Shown: positions 36,792-46,796 of the stretch, one piece after another
Numbering within the stretch: position 1 is the first letter of the stretch
How the letters are laid out: the number at the start of each line of letters is the position of its first letter
Source: Chloroflexota bacterium
GTDB taxonomy: Bacteria; Chloroflexota; Dormibacteria; Aeolococcales; Aeolococcaceae
NCBI GenBank assembly: GCA_005880985.1
Contig: VBIQ01000007.1
Span: forward strand, 1-64,000
DNA length: 64,000 nucleotides
Reading direction: 5' to 3'
Translations under genes and position numbers: made by a program
The notes under the pieces: generated by a model
What the model was told of the DNA's origin: nothing
The model's database searches: none
What the model saw: the letters and a program-made list of their open reading frames with translations, nothing else

Positions 36792-38366
36792 ATGGAGTCG
36801 CCGCTCACCCCGCTGGAGTTCATGCGCCGCACCCGCCGCCTCCACCCGGGCCGGCCGGCGGTCGTCGACGGCGAGCTGCGACTGACGTACGAGGAGTTCT
36901 TTCAGAGGTGTGACCGCTGGTCGGCGGCGCTGCAGGCGATGGGGGTGCGCCGCGGTGACCGCGTCGCCTACATCGCCCCCAACACGCACGCGCAGCTGGA
37001 GTCGTTCTACGCCGTCCCGCAGCTGGGGGCGGTGCTGGTTCCCATCAATTACCGGCTGACCGCCGCCGACTTCCGCTACATCATCGAGCACTCGGGCACG
37101 ACCGTGGTCTGCAGCCACCCCGATCATCTCGACGCCGTCGACTCGATCCGCGGCGAGCTACCCGCGGTACGCCACCTGGTCGCTCTGGATGGGGGCCCGC
37201 GGGAGGGCTGGGTCGATTACGAACGGACTCTGGCGGAGGCGCCGACCAGCTTCGAGAGTCCCCCGATCGACGAGCGCGACCTGCTGACCATCAATTACAC
37301 GAGCGGCACCACGGCGCGCCCCAAGGGGGTGATGATCACCCACCGCAACGCCTGGATCAACGTGGTCGGCACTCTGCTTCACCTGCGCCTTGGCGTGGGC
37401 GACCGCTACTTGTGGACGCTGCCGATGTTCCACGCCAACGGCTGGACGTTCACCTGGGCGGTGACCGCGGCGGGGGCCACGCACATCTGCCTGCCCAAGG
37501 TCGAGCCGGCGCGCATCTTCGAGCTGATCCGTGACGAGCAGGTCGGCTGGCTCTGCGCCGCGCCTACCGTGCTCATCGGCATCGCGGGCGCCGCCGAGGA
37601 ACTGCTCCGCCAGGCTCCCCGCGGTGTCCGGGTGGTCACCGCCGGCGCCCCGCCGGCGGCGGCGACGATCGAGCGGCTCGAGGGTGACCTGGGCTGGGAG
37701 GTGACCCACGTCTACGGCCTCACCGAGACGTCGCCGTTCATCACCGTCTGCGAGCCGTTGCCGGAGCACACCGCCGTCAGTCCCGCCGAGCGCGCGGTGA
37801 TCAAGGCCCGCCAAGGGGTCGAGCTGCTCACCTCGGGCGAGCTGCGGGTCATCGACGGCAACGGGGTGGAAGTGCCGCGCGACGGCATGCACGTGGGCGA
37901 GATCGTGGTGCGGGGCAACGCGGTGATGGACGGCTACTACAACGATCCCGACGCCACCGAGCGCGCCATGGGCGACGGCTGGTTCCACTCCGGCGACGCC
38001 GCGGTGGTGCATCCCGACGGCTACATCGAGATTCGCGATCGCCTCAAGGACGTGATCATCAGCGGCGGCGAGAACATCTCCTCGGTGGAGGTGGAGGGCA
38101 CGCTGCTGCGCCATCCCGCGGTGCTCGAGGCGGCAGTGGTCGGGCTGCCCCACGAACGCTGGGGAGAGGCGCCTCACGCCTTCGTGGTGCTGCGCCCGGG
38201 CGTCGCCGCCACCGAGGAGGAGCTGCGCGATTTCGCCCGGTCTCAGCTCGCCCATTTCAAGGCTCCACACAGCATCACCTTCGTCGACGCGCTGCCCAAG
38301 ACCGCGACCGGGAAGATCCAGAAGTTCGTGCTGCGCAGGGGAGCGCCCGCGATCAGCCGGCAGTAG
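36792..38366 (+). CDS. Acyl-CoA synthetase (AMP-binding, ANL superfamily)
   Basis: This 524-residue adenylate-forming enzyme activates a carboxylic acid to its CoA thioester. The motifs are YTSGTTARPKGVMITHRN near residue 168, YGLTETSPFITVCEP, GWFHSGDAAVVHPDGYIEIRD, KDVIISGGENISSVEVE, and the catalytic lysine in PKTATGKIQKFVL. It resembles the medium/long-chain fatty-acid ligase subgroup, but substrate cannot be read reliably. It follows ispG by 22 bases and precedes the proS promoter. Confidence 0.92.
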   Translation: MESPLTPLEFMRRTRRLHPGRPAVVDGELRLTYEEFFQRCDRWSAALQAMGVRRGDRVAYIAPNTHAQLESFYAVPQLGAVLVPINYRLTAADFRYIIEHSGTTVVCSHPDHLDAVDSIRGELPAVRHLVALDGGPREGWVDYERTLAEAPTSFESPPIDERDLLTINYTSGTTARPKGVMITHRNAWINVVGTLLHLRLGVGDRYLWTLPMFHANGWTFTWAVTAAGATHICLPKVEPARIFELIRDEQVGWLCAAPTVLIGIAGAAEELLRQAPRGVRVVTAGAPPAAATIERLEGDLGWEVTHVYGLTETSPFITVCEPLPEHTAVSPAERAVIKARQGVELLTSGELRVIDGNGVEVPRDGMHVGEIVVRGNAVMDGYYNDPDATERAMGDGWFHSGDAAVVHPDGYIEIRDRLKDVIISGGENISSVEVEGTLLRHPAVLEAAVVGLPHERWGEAPHAFVVLRPGVAATEEELRDFARSQLAHFKAPHSITFVDALPKTATGKIQKFVLRRGAPAISRQ

Positions 38367-38375
38367 CCCGCCACC

Positions 38376-38381
38376 TATACT
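38376..38381 (+). promoter_or_regulatory. -10-like box TATACT, 10 bases before proS
   Basis: TATACT is followed by ten bases and ATG 38392. There is no Shine-Dalgarno, so a leaderless transcript is likely. It starts immediately after the stop of the acyl-CoA ligase gene. Confidence 0.5.
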
Positions 38382-38391
38382 CGGCGGACCG

Positions 38392-39837
38392 ATGGCCAAG
38401 GCATCGTCCAAGCAGATCACGCCCAAGAGCGAGGACTTCGACCGCTGGTACGTCGACGTGATCCGCCGTGCGGAGCTCGCCGATTACACCCCGGTCGCGG
38501 GCTGCATGGTGATCCGTCCCTACGGCTTCGCCCTCTGGGAGAACACCCAGCGCGCTCTCGACGACATGATCAAGCGGACCGGCCACCAGAACATGCAGTT
38601 CCCCCTGTTCATCCCCGAGTCCCTTCTCGTGAAGGAGGCCGAGCACGTCGAGGGTTTCGCGCCCGAGGTCGCCTGGGTGACCCAGGGCGGCAGCGAGCAG
38701 CTCCACGAGCGGCTGGCGGTGCGGCCCACCAGCGAGACGATCATCTGCGAGCTCTATCGCAAGTGGATCCACTCCTGGCGTGACCTGCCGGTGCTGATCA
38801 ACCAGTGGGCCAACGTGGTTCGCTGGGAGAAGCGCACCCGGCTGTTCCTGCGCACCACCGAGTTCTGGTGGCAGGAGGGGCACACCTTCCACGAGACCTG
38901 GGAGCAGGCCCGCGACGAGGTCGACACCATGCTGGGCTGCTACCGCGAGCTGGCCGAGGAGTGGCTGGCGATGCCGGTGATCGCCGGGCGCAAGACAGCG
39001 TCGGAGAAGTTCGCCGGCGCCGAGTACACCCTGAGCATCGAGGCGATGATGTCGGACGGCTGGGCCCTACAGACGGGAACGTCCCATCACCTCGGTCAGA
39101 ACTTCACCCGCGCCTACGACATCTCCTACAGCGGGCGCGACAACACCCTGCTGTTTCCCTTCCAGACCTCGTGGGGGCTGTCGACCCGGATCATCGGCGG
39201 GGTGATCATGGCCCATGGCGACGACGCCGGACTGATCCTGCCGCCGCGGGTCGCGCCGGTTCAGGTCATCGTCGTCCCCATCGCGCAGAGCGGCGATGCG
39301 GGCGGCCCGGTGGAGGAGGCGGCGGTGCGGCTGGAGCGCGAAGCCCCCTCCGGGGTGCGCCTCCGAGTCGACCGTCGAGACGGCATCCGCCCCGGGGAGA
39401 AGTACGCGGATTGGGAGCTGCGCGGCGTCCCGCTGCGCGTCGTCGTCGGCGCCCGCGACCTCGCCGAGGGCCGGGTGACGGTGGTGCGCCGCGTTGACGG
39501 CGAGCAGCAGCAGCTTCCTCTCGAGGGAGTCGCGGCTCGGCTGCCGGGGATGCTCGACGAGGCGCAGGCGGCCATCCGCGCCCGCGCCCAGCGGCTGCTC
39601 GACGAGCGCAGCGTCGAGGTCACCGACCTCGATGGTCTTCGCCAGGCCTTCGAGGTCCAGCCGGTCTTCGCCAGCGGGCCCTTCTGCGACTCCCCCGAGT
39701 GCGAGCTGGCGGTCAAGCAGGCGGTCCACGCGCTGACGGTGCGCGTCCTTCGCGCCGACCGCCGCCCCGACGGCGCCCCCTGCCTCGGCTGCGGCCGGCC
39801 TGCCGACCACGTCGCCCTGTTCGCGCGCGCGTACTGA
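38392..39837 (+). CDS. proS: Prolyl-tRNA synthetase, archaeal/eukaryal type
   Basis: This is the short ProRS without the bacterial editing insert, 481 residues. It has GCMVIRPYGFALWENTQ, the class II motif 2 region VVRWEKRTRLFLRTTEFWWQEG, TGTSHHLGQNF, and motif 3 SWGLSTRIIGGVIMAHGDD. A C-terminal domain with two cysteine pairs (FCDSPECE and PCLGCGRP) follows, ending in Tyr as in the archaeal-type enzymes. This ProRS type occurs in scattered bacterial groups. Confidence 0.95.
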   Translation: MAKASSKQITPKSEDFDRWYVDVIRRAELADYTPVAGCMVIRPYGFALWENTQRALDDMIKRTGHQNMQFPLFIPESLLVKEAEHVEGFAPEVAWVTQGGSEQLHERLAVRPTSETIICELYRKWIHSWRDLPVLINQWANVVRWEKRTRLFLRTTEFWWQEGHTFHETWEQARDEVDTMLGCYRELAEEWLAMPVIAGRKTASEKFAGAEYTLSIEAMMSDGWALQTGTSHHLGQNFTRAYDISYSGRDNTLLFPFQTSWGLSTRIIGGVIMAHGDDAGLILPPRVAPVQVIVVPIAQSGDAGGPVEEAAVRLEREAPSGVRLRVDRRDGIRPGEKYADWELRGVPLRVVVGARDLAEGRVTVVRRVDGEQQQLPLEGVAARLPGMLDEAQAAIRARAQRLLDERSVEVTDLDGLRQAFEVQPVFASGPFCDSPECELAVKQAVHALTVRVLRADRRPDGAPCLGCGRPADHVALFARAY

Positions 39838-39878
39838 ATCGACACGCGACTCTGGCGGGGTTCTGACCGATCCCGGGG

Positions 39879-39884
39879 TACACT
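39879..39884 (+). promoter_or_regulatory. -10-like box TACACT, 10 bases before rel
   Basis: TACACT is followed by ten bases and ATG 39895 in a 57-base gap after proS. No ribosome site is visible, which fits leaderless initiation. Confidence 0.5.
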
Positions 39885-39894
39885 CGAAACGGCC

Positions 39895-42057
39895 ATGCCG
39901 CTGAGCGACCTTCTCACCAAGGTCACCTATCTGCCCGGGGACGACCAGGACAAGCTGCGGCGGGCGTACGAGCTCGCCGAGCGCGCCCACCTGGGGCAGT
40001 TCCGCCTGTCCGGCGAGCCCTACATCGAGCATCCCGTCGCCGTCGCCGGGATCCTCGCCGACCTGCGGATGGATGTCGACACCCTGGCCTCCGCCATCCT
40101 CCACGACACGGTGGAGGACACCGACCTCACCTCGGAGGAGCTGCGCCAGCAGTTCGGTGACCAGGTGCAGCGGCTGGTGGAGGGAGTCACCAAGCTGGGC
40201 AAGATCCACGTGCACACAAAGGAGCAGGCGGAGCAGGCGCAGGCGGAGAACATCCGCAAGATGCTGGTGGCCATGGCCGAGGACGTCCGGGTGGTGCTGA
40301 TCAAGCTCGGCGACCGCCTGCACAACATGCGCACCGTCGAGGCGCTGCCTCCCCACCGCCGCCAGCGCATCAGCCGGGAGACCCTCGACATCTACGCCCC
40401 GCTGGCTCATCGGCTGGGCATCTGGCAGATGAAATGGGAGCTCGAGGACCTGGCCTTCCGCCAGCTGGACCCCGACAACCACCAGGTGGTCGAGGACAAG
40501 CTCGCCAGCCGCCACGAGGAGCGCGAGCTCTTCGTCCGCGATGTCACCGAGATCCTCGGGCGCGAGCTGGAGCGGATCGAGGTCGTCGCCGAGGTGTCGG
40601 GGCGTCCCAAGAACCTCTACAGCATCTTCGAGAAGATGCGCGGCAGCCAGAGGAGTTTCGACGAGGTCTACGACGTCGTCGCCATCCGCGTGCTGGTGGA
40701 GAGCATCAAGGACTGCTACGGCGTCCTGGGCGTGGTGCACACGCTCTGGAAGCCGATCCCCGGGCGGTTCAAGGACTACATCGCCATGCCCAAGGGCAAC
40801 GGGTATCAGTCGCTGCACACCACGGTGATCTCGCACACCGGCGAGCCGATGGAGATCCAGATCCGCACCCACGAGATGCACCAGACCGCCGAGTACGGAG
40901 TGGCGGCGCACTGGCGCTACAAGGAGGGGGCCGTCGCCGGTCGCGACGGCAAGCCGGACGAGCGCTTCACCTGGCTGCGCCTGCTGATGGACTGGCAGAA
41001 GGAGGTGCTCGACGCCGAGCGCTTCGTCGACGCGGTCAAGGTCGACATCTTCCAGGACGAGGTGTTCGTCTTCACCCCCAAGGGTGACGTGCGCTCGCTC
41101 CCGGCGGGCAGCACTCCGGTCGACTTCGCCTACCGCATCCACACCGACGTCGGCCACCACTGCATCGGGGCCAAGGTCAACAGCCGCATGGTCCCGCTCG
41201 ACCAGCATCTGCAGAACGGCGACATCATCGAGATCCTGACCAGCCGCGGCCCCCACGGTCCCTCGCGCGACTGGCTCACCTTCGTCAAGACGAGCAGCGC
41301 CCGGGAGAAGATCCGCGGCTGGTTCAAGAAGGAGCGCCGCGAGGAGAACATCCAGAAGGGACGCGAGCAGCTCGACAAGGAGTTCCGGCGGATGCGCCAG
41401 ATGGCCCTGAGCACGCTGCGGGACGATCGCCTGCTCGAACTCGCCGAGGCCTTCAAGTTCAACACCGTCGACGACTTCGTCGCCGCCGTCGGGTATGGCG
41501 ACATCAGCGCTCGCGCGGTGGTCCTCAGGCACACCGCCATGGAGGAGGCGGCGCGCGGCGGCGGGCCGGCCGAGGAGCCGCTGCCGATCCCGCTGGTCGG
41601 CCAACCGCGCACCACCGGCGAGGTGCGGGTCCACGGCGTCGGCGACGTCCTCACCACCCTGGCGCGCTGCTGCAAGCCGGTGGCGCCGGAACCGATCCGC
41701 GGCTACATCACCCGCGGCAAGGGGGTCACGGTGCACCGGGCCACCTGCGTCAACGTCGCCAACGCCATCGACCCGGATCGCATCGTCGAGGTGGAGTGGG
41801 AGAAGTCCGGCCGGCAGCTCTATCCGGTGGGGATCAAGATCGAGGCGTGGGACAGGACCGGCCTGCTCCGCGACATCGCCGCGGTGATCGCCGAGTCCAA
41901 GATCAACCTCTCGGGAGCCGACGTCCAGGTCTTCGACGACCGCACCGCGGTGATCTCGACCATCGTCGAGATCCAGAGCCTCACCCAGCTCAGCCGGCTC
42001 CTGGAGCGGCTCGAGTCGGTCAAAGACGTGCATACGGTGGCTAGAGAGGCTGGCTGA
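39895..42057 (+). CDS. rel: Bifunctional (p)ppGpp synthetase/hydrolase Rel
   Basis: Rel makes and degrades (p)ppGpp in the stringent response. The 720-residue protein has an intact hydrolase HD motif (HDTVEDT from residue 70) and the synthetase domain with YQSLHTTV. It also has the RFKD motif near residue 290 that marks bifunctional rather than synthetase-only enzymes. The TGS domain begins VFVFTPKGDVRSLPAGSTP near 389, followed by the Cys-containing CCKPVAPEPIRGYI and an ACT domain at the end. It lies in the conserved rel-hisS-aspS order. Confidence 0.96.
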   Translation: MPLSDLLTKVTYLPGDDQDKLRRAYELAERAHLGQFRLSGEPYIEHPVAVAGILADLRMDVDTLASAILHDTVEDTDLTSEELRQQFGDQVQRLVEGVTKLGKIHVHTKEQAEQAQAENIRKMLVAMAEDVRVVLIKLGDRLHNMRTVEALPPHRRQRISRETLDIYAPLAHRLGIWQMKWELEDLAFRQLDPDNHQVVEDKLASRHEERELFVRDVTEILGRELERIEVVAEVSGRPKNLYSIFEKMRGSQRSFDEVYDVVAIRVLVESIKDCYGVLGVVHTLWKPIPGRFKDYIAMPKGNGYQSLHTTVISHTGEPMEIQIRTHEMHQTAEYGVAAHWRYKEGAVAGRDGKPDERFTWLRLLMDWQKEVLDAERFVDAVKVDIFQDEVFVFTPKGDVRSLPAGSTPVDFAYRIHTDVGHHCIGAKVNSRMVPLDQHLQNGDIIEILTSRGPHGPSRDWLTFVKTSSAREKIRGWFKKERREENIQKGREQLDKEFRRMRQMALSTLRDDRLLELAEAFKFNTVDDFVAAVGYGDISARAVVLRHTAMEEAARGGGPAEEPLPIPLVGQPRTTGEVRVHGVGDVLTTLARCCKPVAPEPIRGYITRGKGVTVHRATCVNVANAIDPDRIVEVEWEKSGRQLYPVGIKIEAWDRTGLLRDIAAVIAESKINLSGADVQVFDDRTAVISTIVEIQSLTQLSRLLERLESVKDVHTVAREAG

Positions 42058-42110
42058 GCCAGCCATCTCGCGCCACCTCGACTCAGAGGAGGGCAGTTCC
42101 GCCCTGGCCA

Positions 42111-42138
42111 CCCCACGAATCGCAAGCGATTCGCGGGG
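42111..42138 (+). terminator. Long hairpin after rel
   Basis: CCCC, one mismatch, then CGAATCGC pairs with GCGATTCG and GGGG across an AA loop, making a very stable stem about 55 bases after the rel stop. There is no U-tract. A terminator role is inferred from position. Confidence 0.5.
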
Positions 42139-42189
42139 AACCCCGGCCCTCGCCGCGCGAGCACAGCCCGCACGGCTCACCTCCCCGAC

Positions 42190-42227
42190 GGCGCGACTCC
42201 GCGCCGGCGCGTCCGTTCGGACGCGCC
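42190..42227 (+). repeat. Paired hairpins sharing the GGCGCGACTCCGCGCC repeat motif
   Basis: The first stem, GGCGCG-ACTC-CGCGCC (42190-42205), is the same 16-base hairpin found in the repeat elements near 28.15 kb (minus strand) and 57.28 kb. A second perfect stem, GGCGCGTCC-GTTC-GGACGCGCC (42206-42227), follows directly and ends 13 bases before the hisS -10 box. These may end rel transcription or be a fragment of the intergenic repeat family. Confidence 0.6.
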
Positions 42228-42240
42228 GCAGCGTGGCAGG

Positions 42241-42246
42241 TACACT
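42241..42246 (+). promoter_or_regulatory. -10-like box TACACT, 8 bases before hisS
   Basis: TACACT is followed by eight bases and ATG 42255 without a Shine-Dalgarno. The upstream hairpin occupies the -35 region. Confidence 0.5.
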
Positions 42247-42254
42247 CGGCGGTC

Positions 42255-43528
42255 ATGCCCCCGATCGCTGCGCCGCGCGGCACCAATGACCTGCTTCCCG
42301 ACGCGTCCTCCGCGTGGCGCTGGCTGCACGAGACGCACGCGCGGGTGGTCGAGTCCTTTGGCTACCGCCTGGTGGACAGCCCCATCTTCGAGCACACCGA
42401 ACTCTTCGAGCGCGGTGTGGGGACGAGCACGGACGTGGTCGAGAAGCAGATGTACACGTTCACCGACCGCGGTGGGCGCTCGCTGACCCTCCGTCCCGAG
42501 GGGACCGCCGGAGTCCTCCGGGCGGTGATGGCGGGCAACGCCCTGGCCGAGGTACGCCCGGCGCGGGTGCACTACGCGGGGCCGATGTTCCGCTCCGAAC
42601 GGCCGCAGAAGGGTCGCTACCACCAGTTCCAGCAGGTCGGCATCGAGTGCATCGGTGAGCGTGCCGCCGAGCTCGACGTCGAGGTGATCGAGGCCGGCTG
42701 GCGCTTCATCACCGCGCTCGGCCTGGCCGACGTCGACATCCAGGTGAACAGCCTCGGTGACTTGGAGGACCGCCAGCGCTTCCGCGAGGCGTTGCTCGCC
42801 TACTATCGGCCGCTTGCCGACCGCCTCTGCGACGACTGCCGTCGCCGCCTGGAGGTCAACCCGTTGCGACTCCTCGACTGCAAGCGCGACGCTGCCCCCG
42901 CGGCGGCGGCGCCGCTGATCACCGACTCGTTGAGCGCGACCAGCGCCGCGTACTTCGACGACGTGCTCAGCGGGCTCAGGGCAGCGGGGATCGCGGCAAC
43001 TCTCAACCCGCGGCTGGTGCGAGGCCTCGACTACTACGCCCACACCGCATTCGAGTACTGGCACGGCTCACTCCAGGGTTCGCAGAACGCGCTGGGCGGG
43101 GGCGGTCGGTACGACGGTCTGGCCGAGGTGCTGGGTTTCGCCAGCACCCCGGCGACCGGCTACGCGCTGGGAGTCGAGCGTCTGCTGCTGGTCGCCCGGC
43201 AGATGGCGACGGTGCCGCCGTCGCCGCCGGCGTGCGAGGCGGTCGTCTGCTCGGTCGAGCCGCCGCAGGCAGCGATCGCCGCCGACCTGGCGCGGCAGCT
43301 GCGTGAGGCCGGTCTCCGGGTGGTGCTCGACGCCCTGGACCGCAAGCTGGATCGCAAGCTCCGCGCTGCCGACCGGCTCGGGGCGAGCGCGGCCGTCATC
43401 GTCGGCGAGGATGAGGCCCGGGACGGCATGGCCACGGTGCGCGACCTGCGACAGCGCACCCAGCGACGCGTCGGCGTGGCCGGCCTGGTCGCGGCCGTCC
43501 GCGCCACCCTGGCCTCGCCGGTGGCGGG

Positions 43529-43532
<4 letters not shown>
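42255..43532 (+). CDS. hisS: Histidyl-tRNA synthetase
   Basis: HisRS charges tRNA-His. The 425-residue class II enzyme has APRGTNDLLP at the start, EKQMYTFTDRGGRSLTLRPEGTAG with motif 2 RSERPQKGRYHQFQQVGIEC, the histidine motif LVRGLDYYAHTAFEY, and motif 3 ALGGGGRYDGLAEVLG then GYALGVERLLL. The C-terminal anticodon domain includes LDRKLRAADRLGASAAVIVG. It overlaps aspS by GTGA. Confidence 0.96.
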
Positions 43533-45307
<1,775 letters not shown>

Positions 45308-45310
45308 CGA

Positions 45311-45365
45311 CCGCGCGGCAAAGCACCGAAGCGCGGGGACAGGCCGCGCCGTCAAGACCGTCCCC
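45311..45365 (+). terminator. Two hairpins after aspS
   Basis: CCGCGC (45311-45316) can pair with GCGCGG (45331-45336), or GGGGAC (45335-45340) with GTCCCC (45360-45365). These mutually exclusive stems directly follow the aspS stop and probably mark the end of the hisS-aspS transcript. Confidence 0.35.
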
Positions 45366-45422
45366 AATGTTTGCTTGCACTGTGACAGACGTCGCTTCGC
45401 GCGCCGATGCGAGTTGCGGGAG

Positions 45423-45589
45423 CGGCGCGAAGAAATTGGTTGCGGTCGTCGGTGCGTGAAGCAGGCTCCGGCGCGGTACCATCATCGGGTCCCTTGCCGG
45501 TGGCAGCCGAGAATGCGGCTGGACCAACACCTTTGACTTAGGGGTTCCTACATCCGGCATCTGCCTTCATGCCTCGCGGCCTCGCGCCG
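45423..45589 (+). ncRNA. Candidate structured RNA downstream of aspS (6S-like shape)
   Basis: A 167-base segment folds back on itself. CGGCGCGA (45423-45430) pairs with TCGCGCCG (45582-45589), GCGTGAAG (45454-45461) with CTTCATGC (45565-45572), CCGG (45468-45471) with CCGG (45554-45557) and GTA with TAC (45549-45551). Large unpaired bulges lie between these stems. The long interrupted rod of about 170-180 bases recalls 6S RNA, and in Bacillus subtilis a 6S RNA gene is adjacent to aspS. I do not see clear 6S sequence consensus or a strong promoter, so this is a hypothesis. Confidence 0.3.
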
Positions 45590-45625
45590 GTGGACGGAGA
45601 ACGGTGACGTGCGGATCCCCACCTG

Positions 45626-45663
45626 GTCCTGGGGCTCAGCCCAGGACGGCTGTGCCGGCACAG
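45626..45663 (+). terminator. Two strong hairpins before the small membrane gene
   Basis: GTCCTGGG pairs with CCCAGGAC around a GCTCAG loop (45626-45647), followed by the perfect palindrome CTGTGCCGGCACAG (45650-45663). They could end the upstream candidate RNA or form a leader structure for the gene at 45707. Confidence 0.35.
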
Positions 45664-45706
45664 GGACTGTTATCCGTCGGCGCGCGTAGTCGAGAACGTC
45701 CTGCTC

Positions 45707-45970
45707 ATGCGCCCCAGCCCTGGCCTCGTCATGGCGGTCCTGCTGGTGCTCCTGGCTGCGCAGCTGACGCGCCTGGTGGTGCCGGGTCGCGGCCCCTACC
45801 TCTGGACGCTGCTGCTCGCCGCCGCGGGTGTTGCGGCGGGAGAGATCCTCGCTGGTTCGGGGCACTTCGCAAGCCCGGTCGTGGGCGTCATCCATCCGGT
45901 CCCCGACGCGGCCGCCACCGCCCTGCTGGAAGCGGGAGGGGCGCTGCTGCTCTCTCCGCGGCGGACCTGA
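45707..45970 (+). CDS. Small hypothetical membrane protein
   Basis: This 87-residue frame encodes two hydrophobic segments, roughly residues 7-24 (VMAVLLVLLAAQLTRLVV) and 31-47 (YLWTLLLAAAGVAAGEI). A small Gly/His/Pro loop (GSGHFASPVVGVIHPVP) and a third weak hydrophobic stretch follow. I do not recognise a family. There is no strong ribosome site. It precedes the small-protein/anti-sigma/sigma operon and may belong with it. Confidence 0.5.
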   Translation: MRPSPGLVMAVLLVLLAAQLTRLVVPGRGPYLWTLLLAAAGVAAGEILAGSGHFASPVVGVIHPVPDAAATALLEAGGALLLSPRRT

Positions 45971-46033
45971 CCAGGCCTCCTTTGACGCGCTGTGGCAAGG
46001 CGGTGATGGAGGGGGGTGGCAGCACCTCGCCCC

Positions 46034-46039
46034 TATACT
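46034..46039 (+). promoter_or_regulatory. -10-like box TATACT of the sigma-factor operon
   Basis: TATACT lies 35 bases before ATG 46075, leaving a short leader with AGAGGG at 46063-46068. It would drive the three-gene chain ending in the sigma factor. Confidence 0.45.
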
Positions 46040-46074
46040 GCTGCGGTCGCGTGCGCCAAACGAGAGGGATCCTG

Positions 46075-46290
46075 ATGATGAGCCGTCGCCTTGTTGCTGC
46101 CGCCGTCGGGGGCGGCGCGATCGCGGCCGCGGCCGCGGCCGCGGTTGTAGGCTGCCTGACCCTCCGGCGCCGGATCGGCAGCCGGGAGGAGGAGCCGTCC
46201 CTCCCGACCCATATCGTTCTTCCCGACCGGCTCGCCTCTGGGCCGAACGGGTCCGCGGTCGAGGAGGGTGTGGCGGCGGCCTCGGCGTGA
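46075..46290 (+). CDS. Small membrane-anchored protein, first gene of a sigma operon
   Basis: This 71-residue protein starts MMSRRLVAAAVGGGAIAAAA, a strongly hydrophobic Ala-rich segment ending VVGC, then TLRRR and a polar, Pro/Ser-containing tail. It may be a single-pass anchor; VVGC also fits a lipobox, though the following arginines argue for a cytosolic tail. The hydrophobic run is encoded by GCGGCC repeats. A ribosome site (AGAGGG) and promoter support it as real. Its stop overlaps the next start (GTGA), suggesting coupled expression with the anti-sigma and sigma genes. Confidence 0.6.
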   Translation: MMSRRLVAAAVGGGAIAAAAAAAVVGCLTLRRRIGSREEEPSLPTHIVLPDRLASGPNGSAVEEGVAAASA

Positions 46291-46796
46291 TCCCGCGGGG
46301 TTTCGAGACGGCAGTCTCCGGGTACCAAACCCGTGAGATGTCGCCCGCGACCTCCGAGCTCCGCATCCCCGCCGACGCCGCCTACATCGTGGTGGCGAAG
46401 CGGGCGGCGGCCGGGTTTGCCGCGGTGGCCGGCTTCGGGCTCGAGGCCATCGACGACCTGACCATCGCGGTGGCCCAGGCCTGCGAGAACGCCATCAGCC
46501 TGGTGCAGCGCGCCGGCGCCACCGGCCAGGTCAGACTCGCGTTCAAGCTCGAGGGCCAGCGCCTGGAGATCCAGGTGCGGAGCGTCTGCGGACGCAACGA
46601 GGAGCCGTGCGCTCCCGATCAGCAGGTCGCCGTCGCGCCTGCTGCCGCGCCGCGGTCGGCCCCCGAGACCCAACCGGTGGCCGCGACCGACCTCGCGCTG
46701 CGCATGATGGGCCTGTTCGTCGACGACTTCCGCTATCGCGTCGACGAGCGGACCGGCGGCCTGCGCGTCCGCCTGACGAAGTACCGCATTTCGTGA
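46287..46796 (+). CDS. RsbW-like anti-sigma factor with degenerate ATP-binding motifs
   Basis: The core of this 169-residue protein is a serine-kinase-type (GHKL) anti-sigma domain: SELRIPADAAYIVVAKRAAAGFA and the N-box LTIAVAQACENAISLV. The usual G1 box (DxGxGF) is missing, replaced by VRSVCGRNEEP, and the G2 region reads TDLALRMMGLFVDDF without the GLGL glycines. It may therefore bind its sigma without normal kinase activity. GTG 46287 overlaps the preceding stop. ATG 46338 is an alternative giving 152 residues that start closer to the conserved domain. It overlaps the sigma gene by GTGA. Confidence 0.75.
   Translation: MIPRGFETAVSGYQTREMSPATSELRIPADAAYIVVAKRAAAGFAAVAGFGLEAIDDLTIAVAQACENAISLVQRAGATGQVRLAFKLEGQRLEIQVRSVCGRNEEPCAPDQQVAVAPAAAPRSAPETQPVAATDLALRMMGLFVDDFRYRVDERTGGLRVRLTKYRIS

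Noticed and set aside
39067-42180. Very long minus-strand open frame of over 1000 codons opposite proS and rel
   Set aside because: It is the antisense shadow of two firmly identified genes. Such frames are expected in very GC-rich coding DNA and show no family motifs.
42058-42254. tRNA or other known RNA between rel and hisS
   Set aside because: The stems do not form a cloverleaf and no anticodon arm or acceptor end fits; the region is better read as terminator and repeat hairpins followed by a promoter.
45604-46077. N-terminal extension of the small membrane protein back to GTG 45604
   Set aside because: The extension overlaps the better gene at 45707-45970 and two strong hairpins, whereas ATG 46075 has its own ribosome site and promoter.
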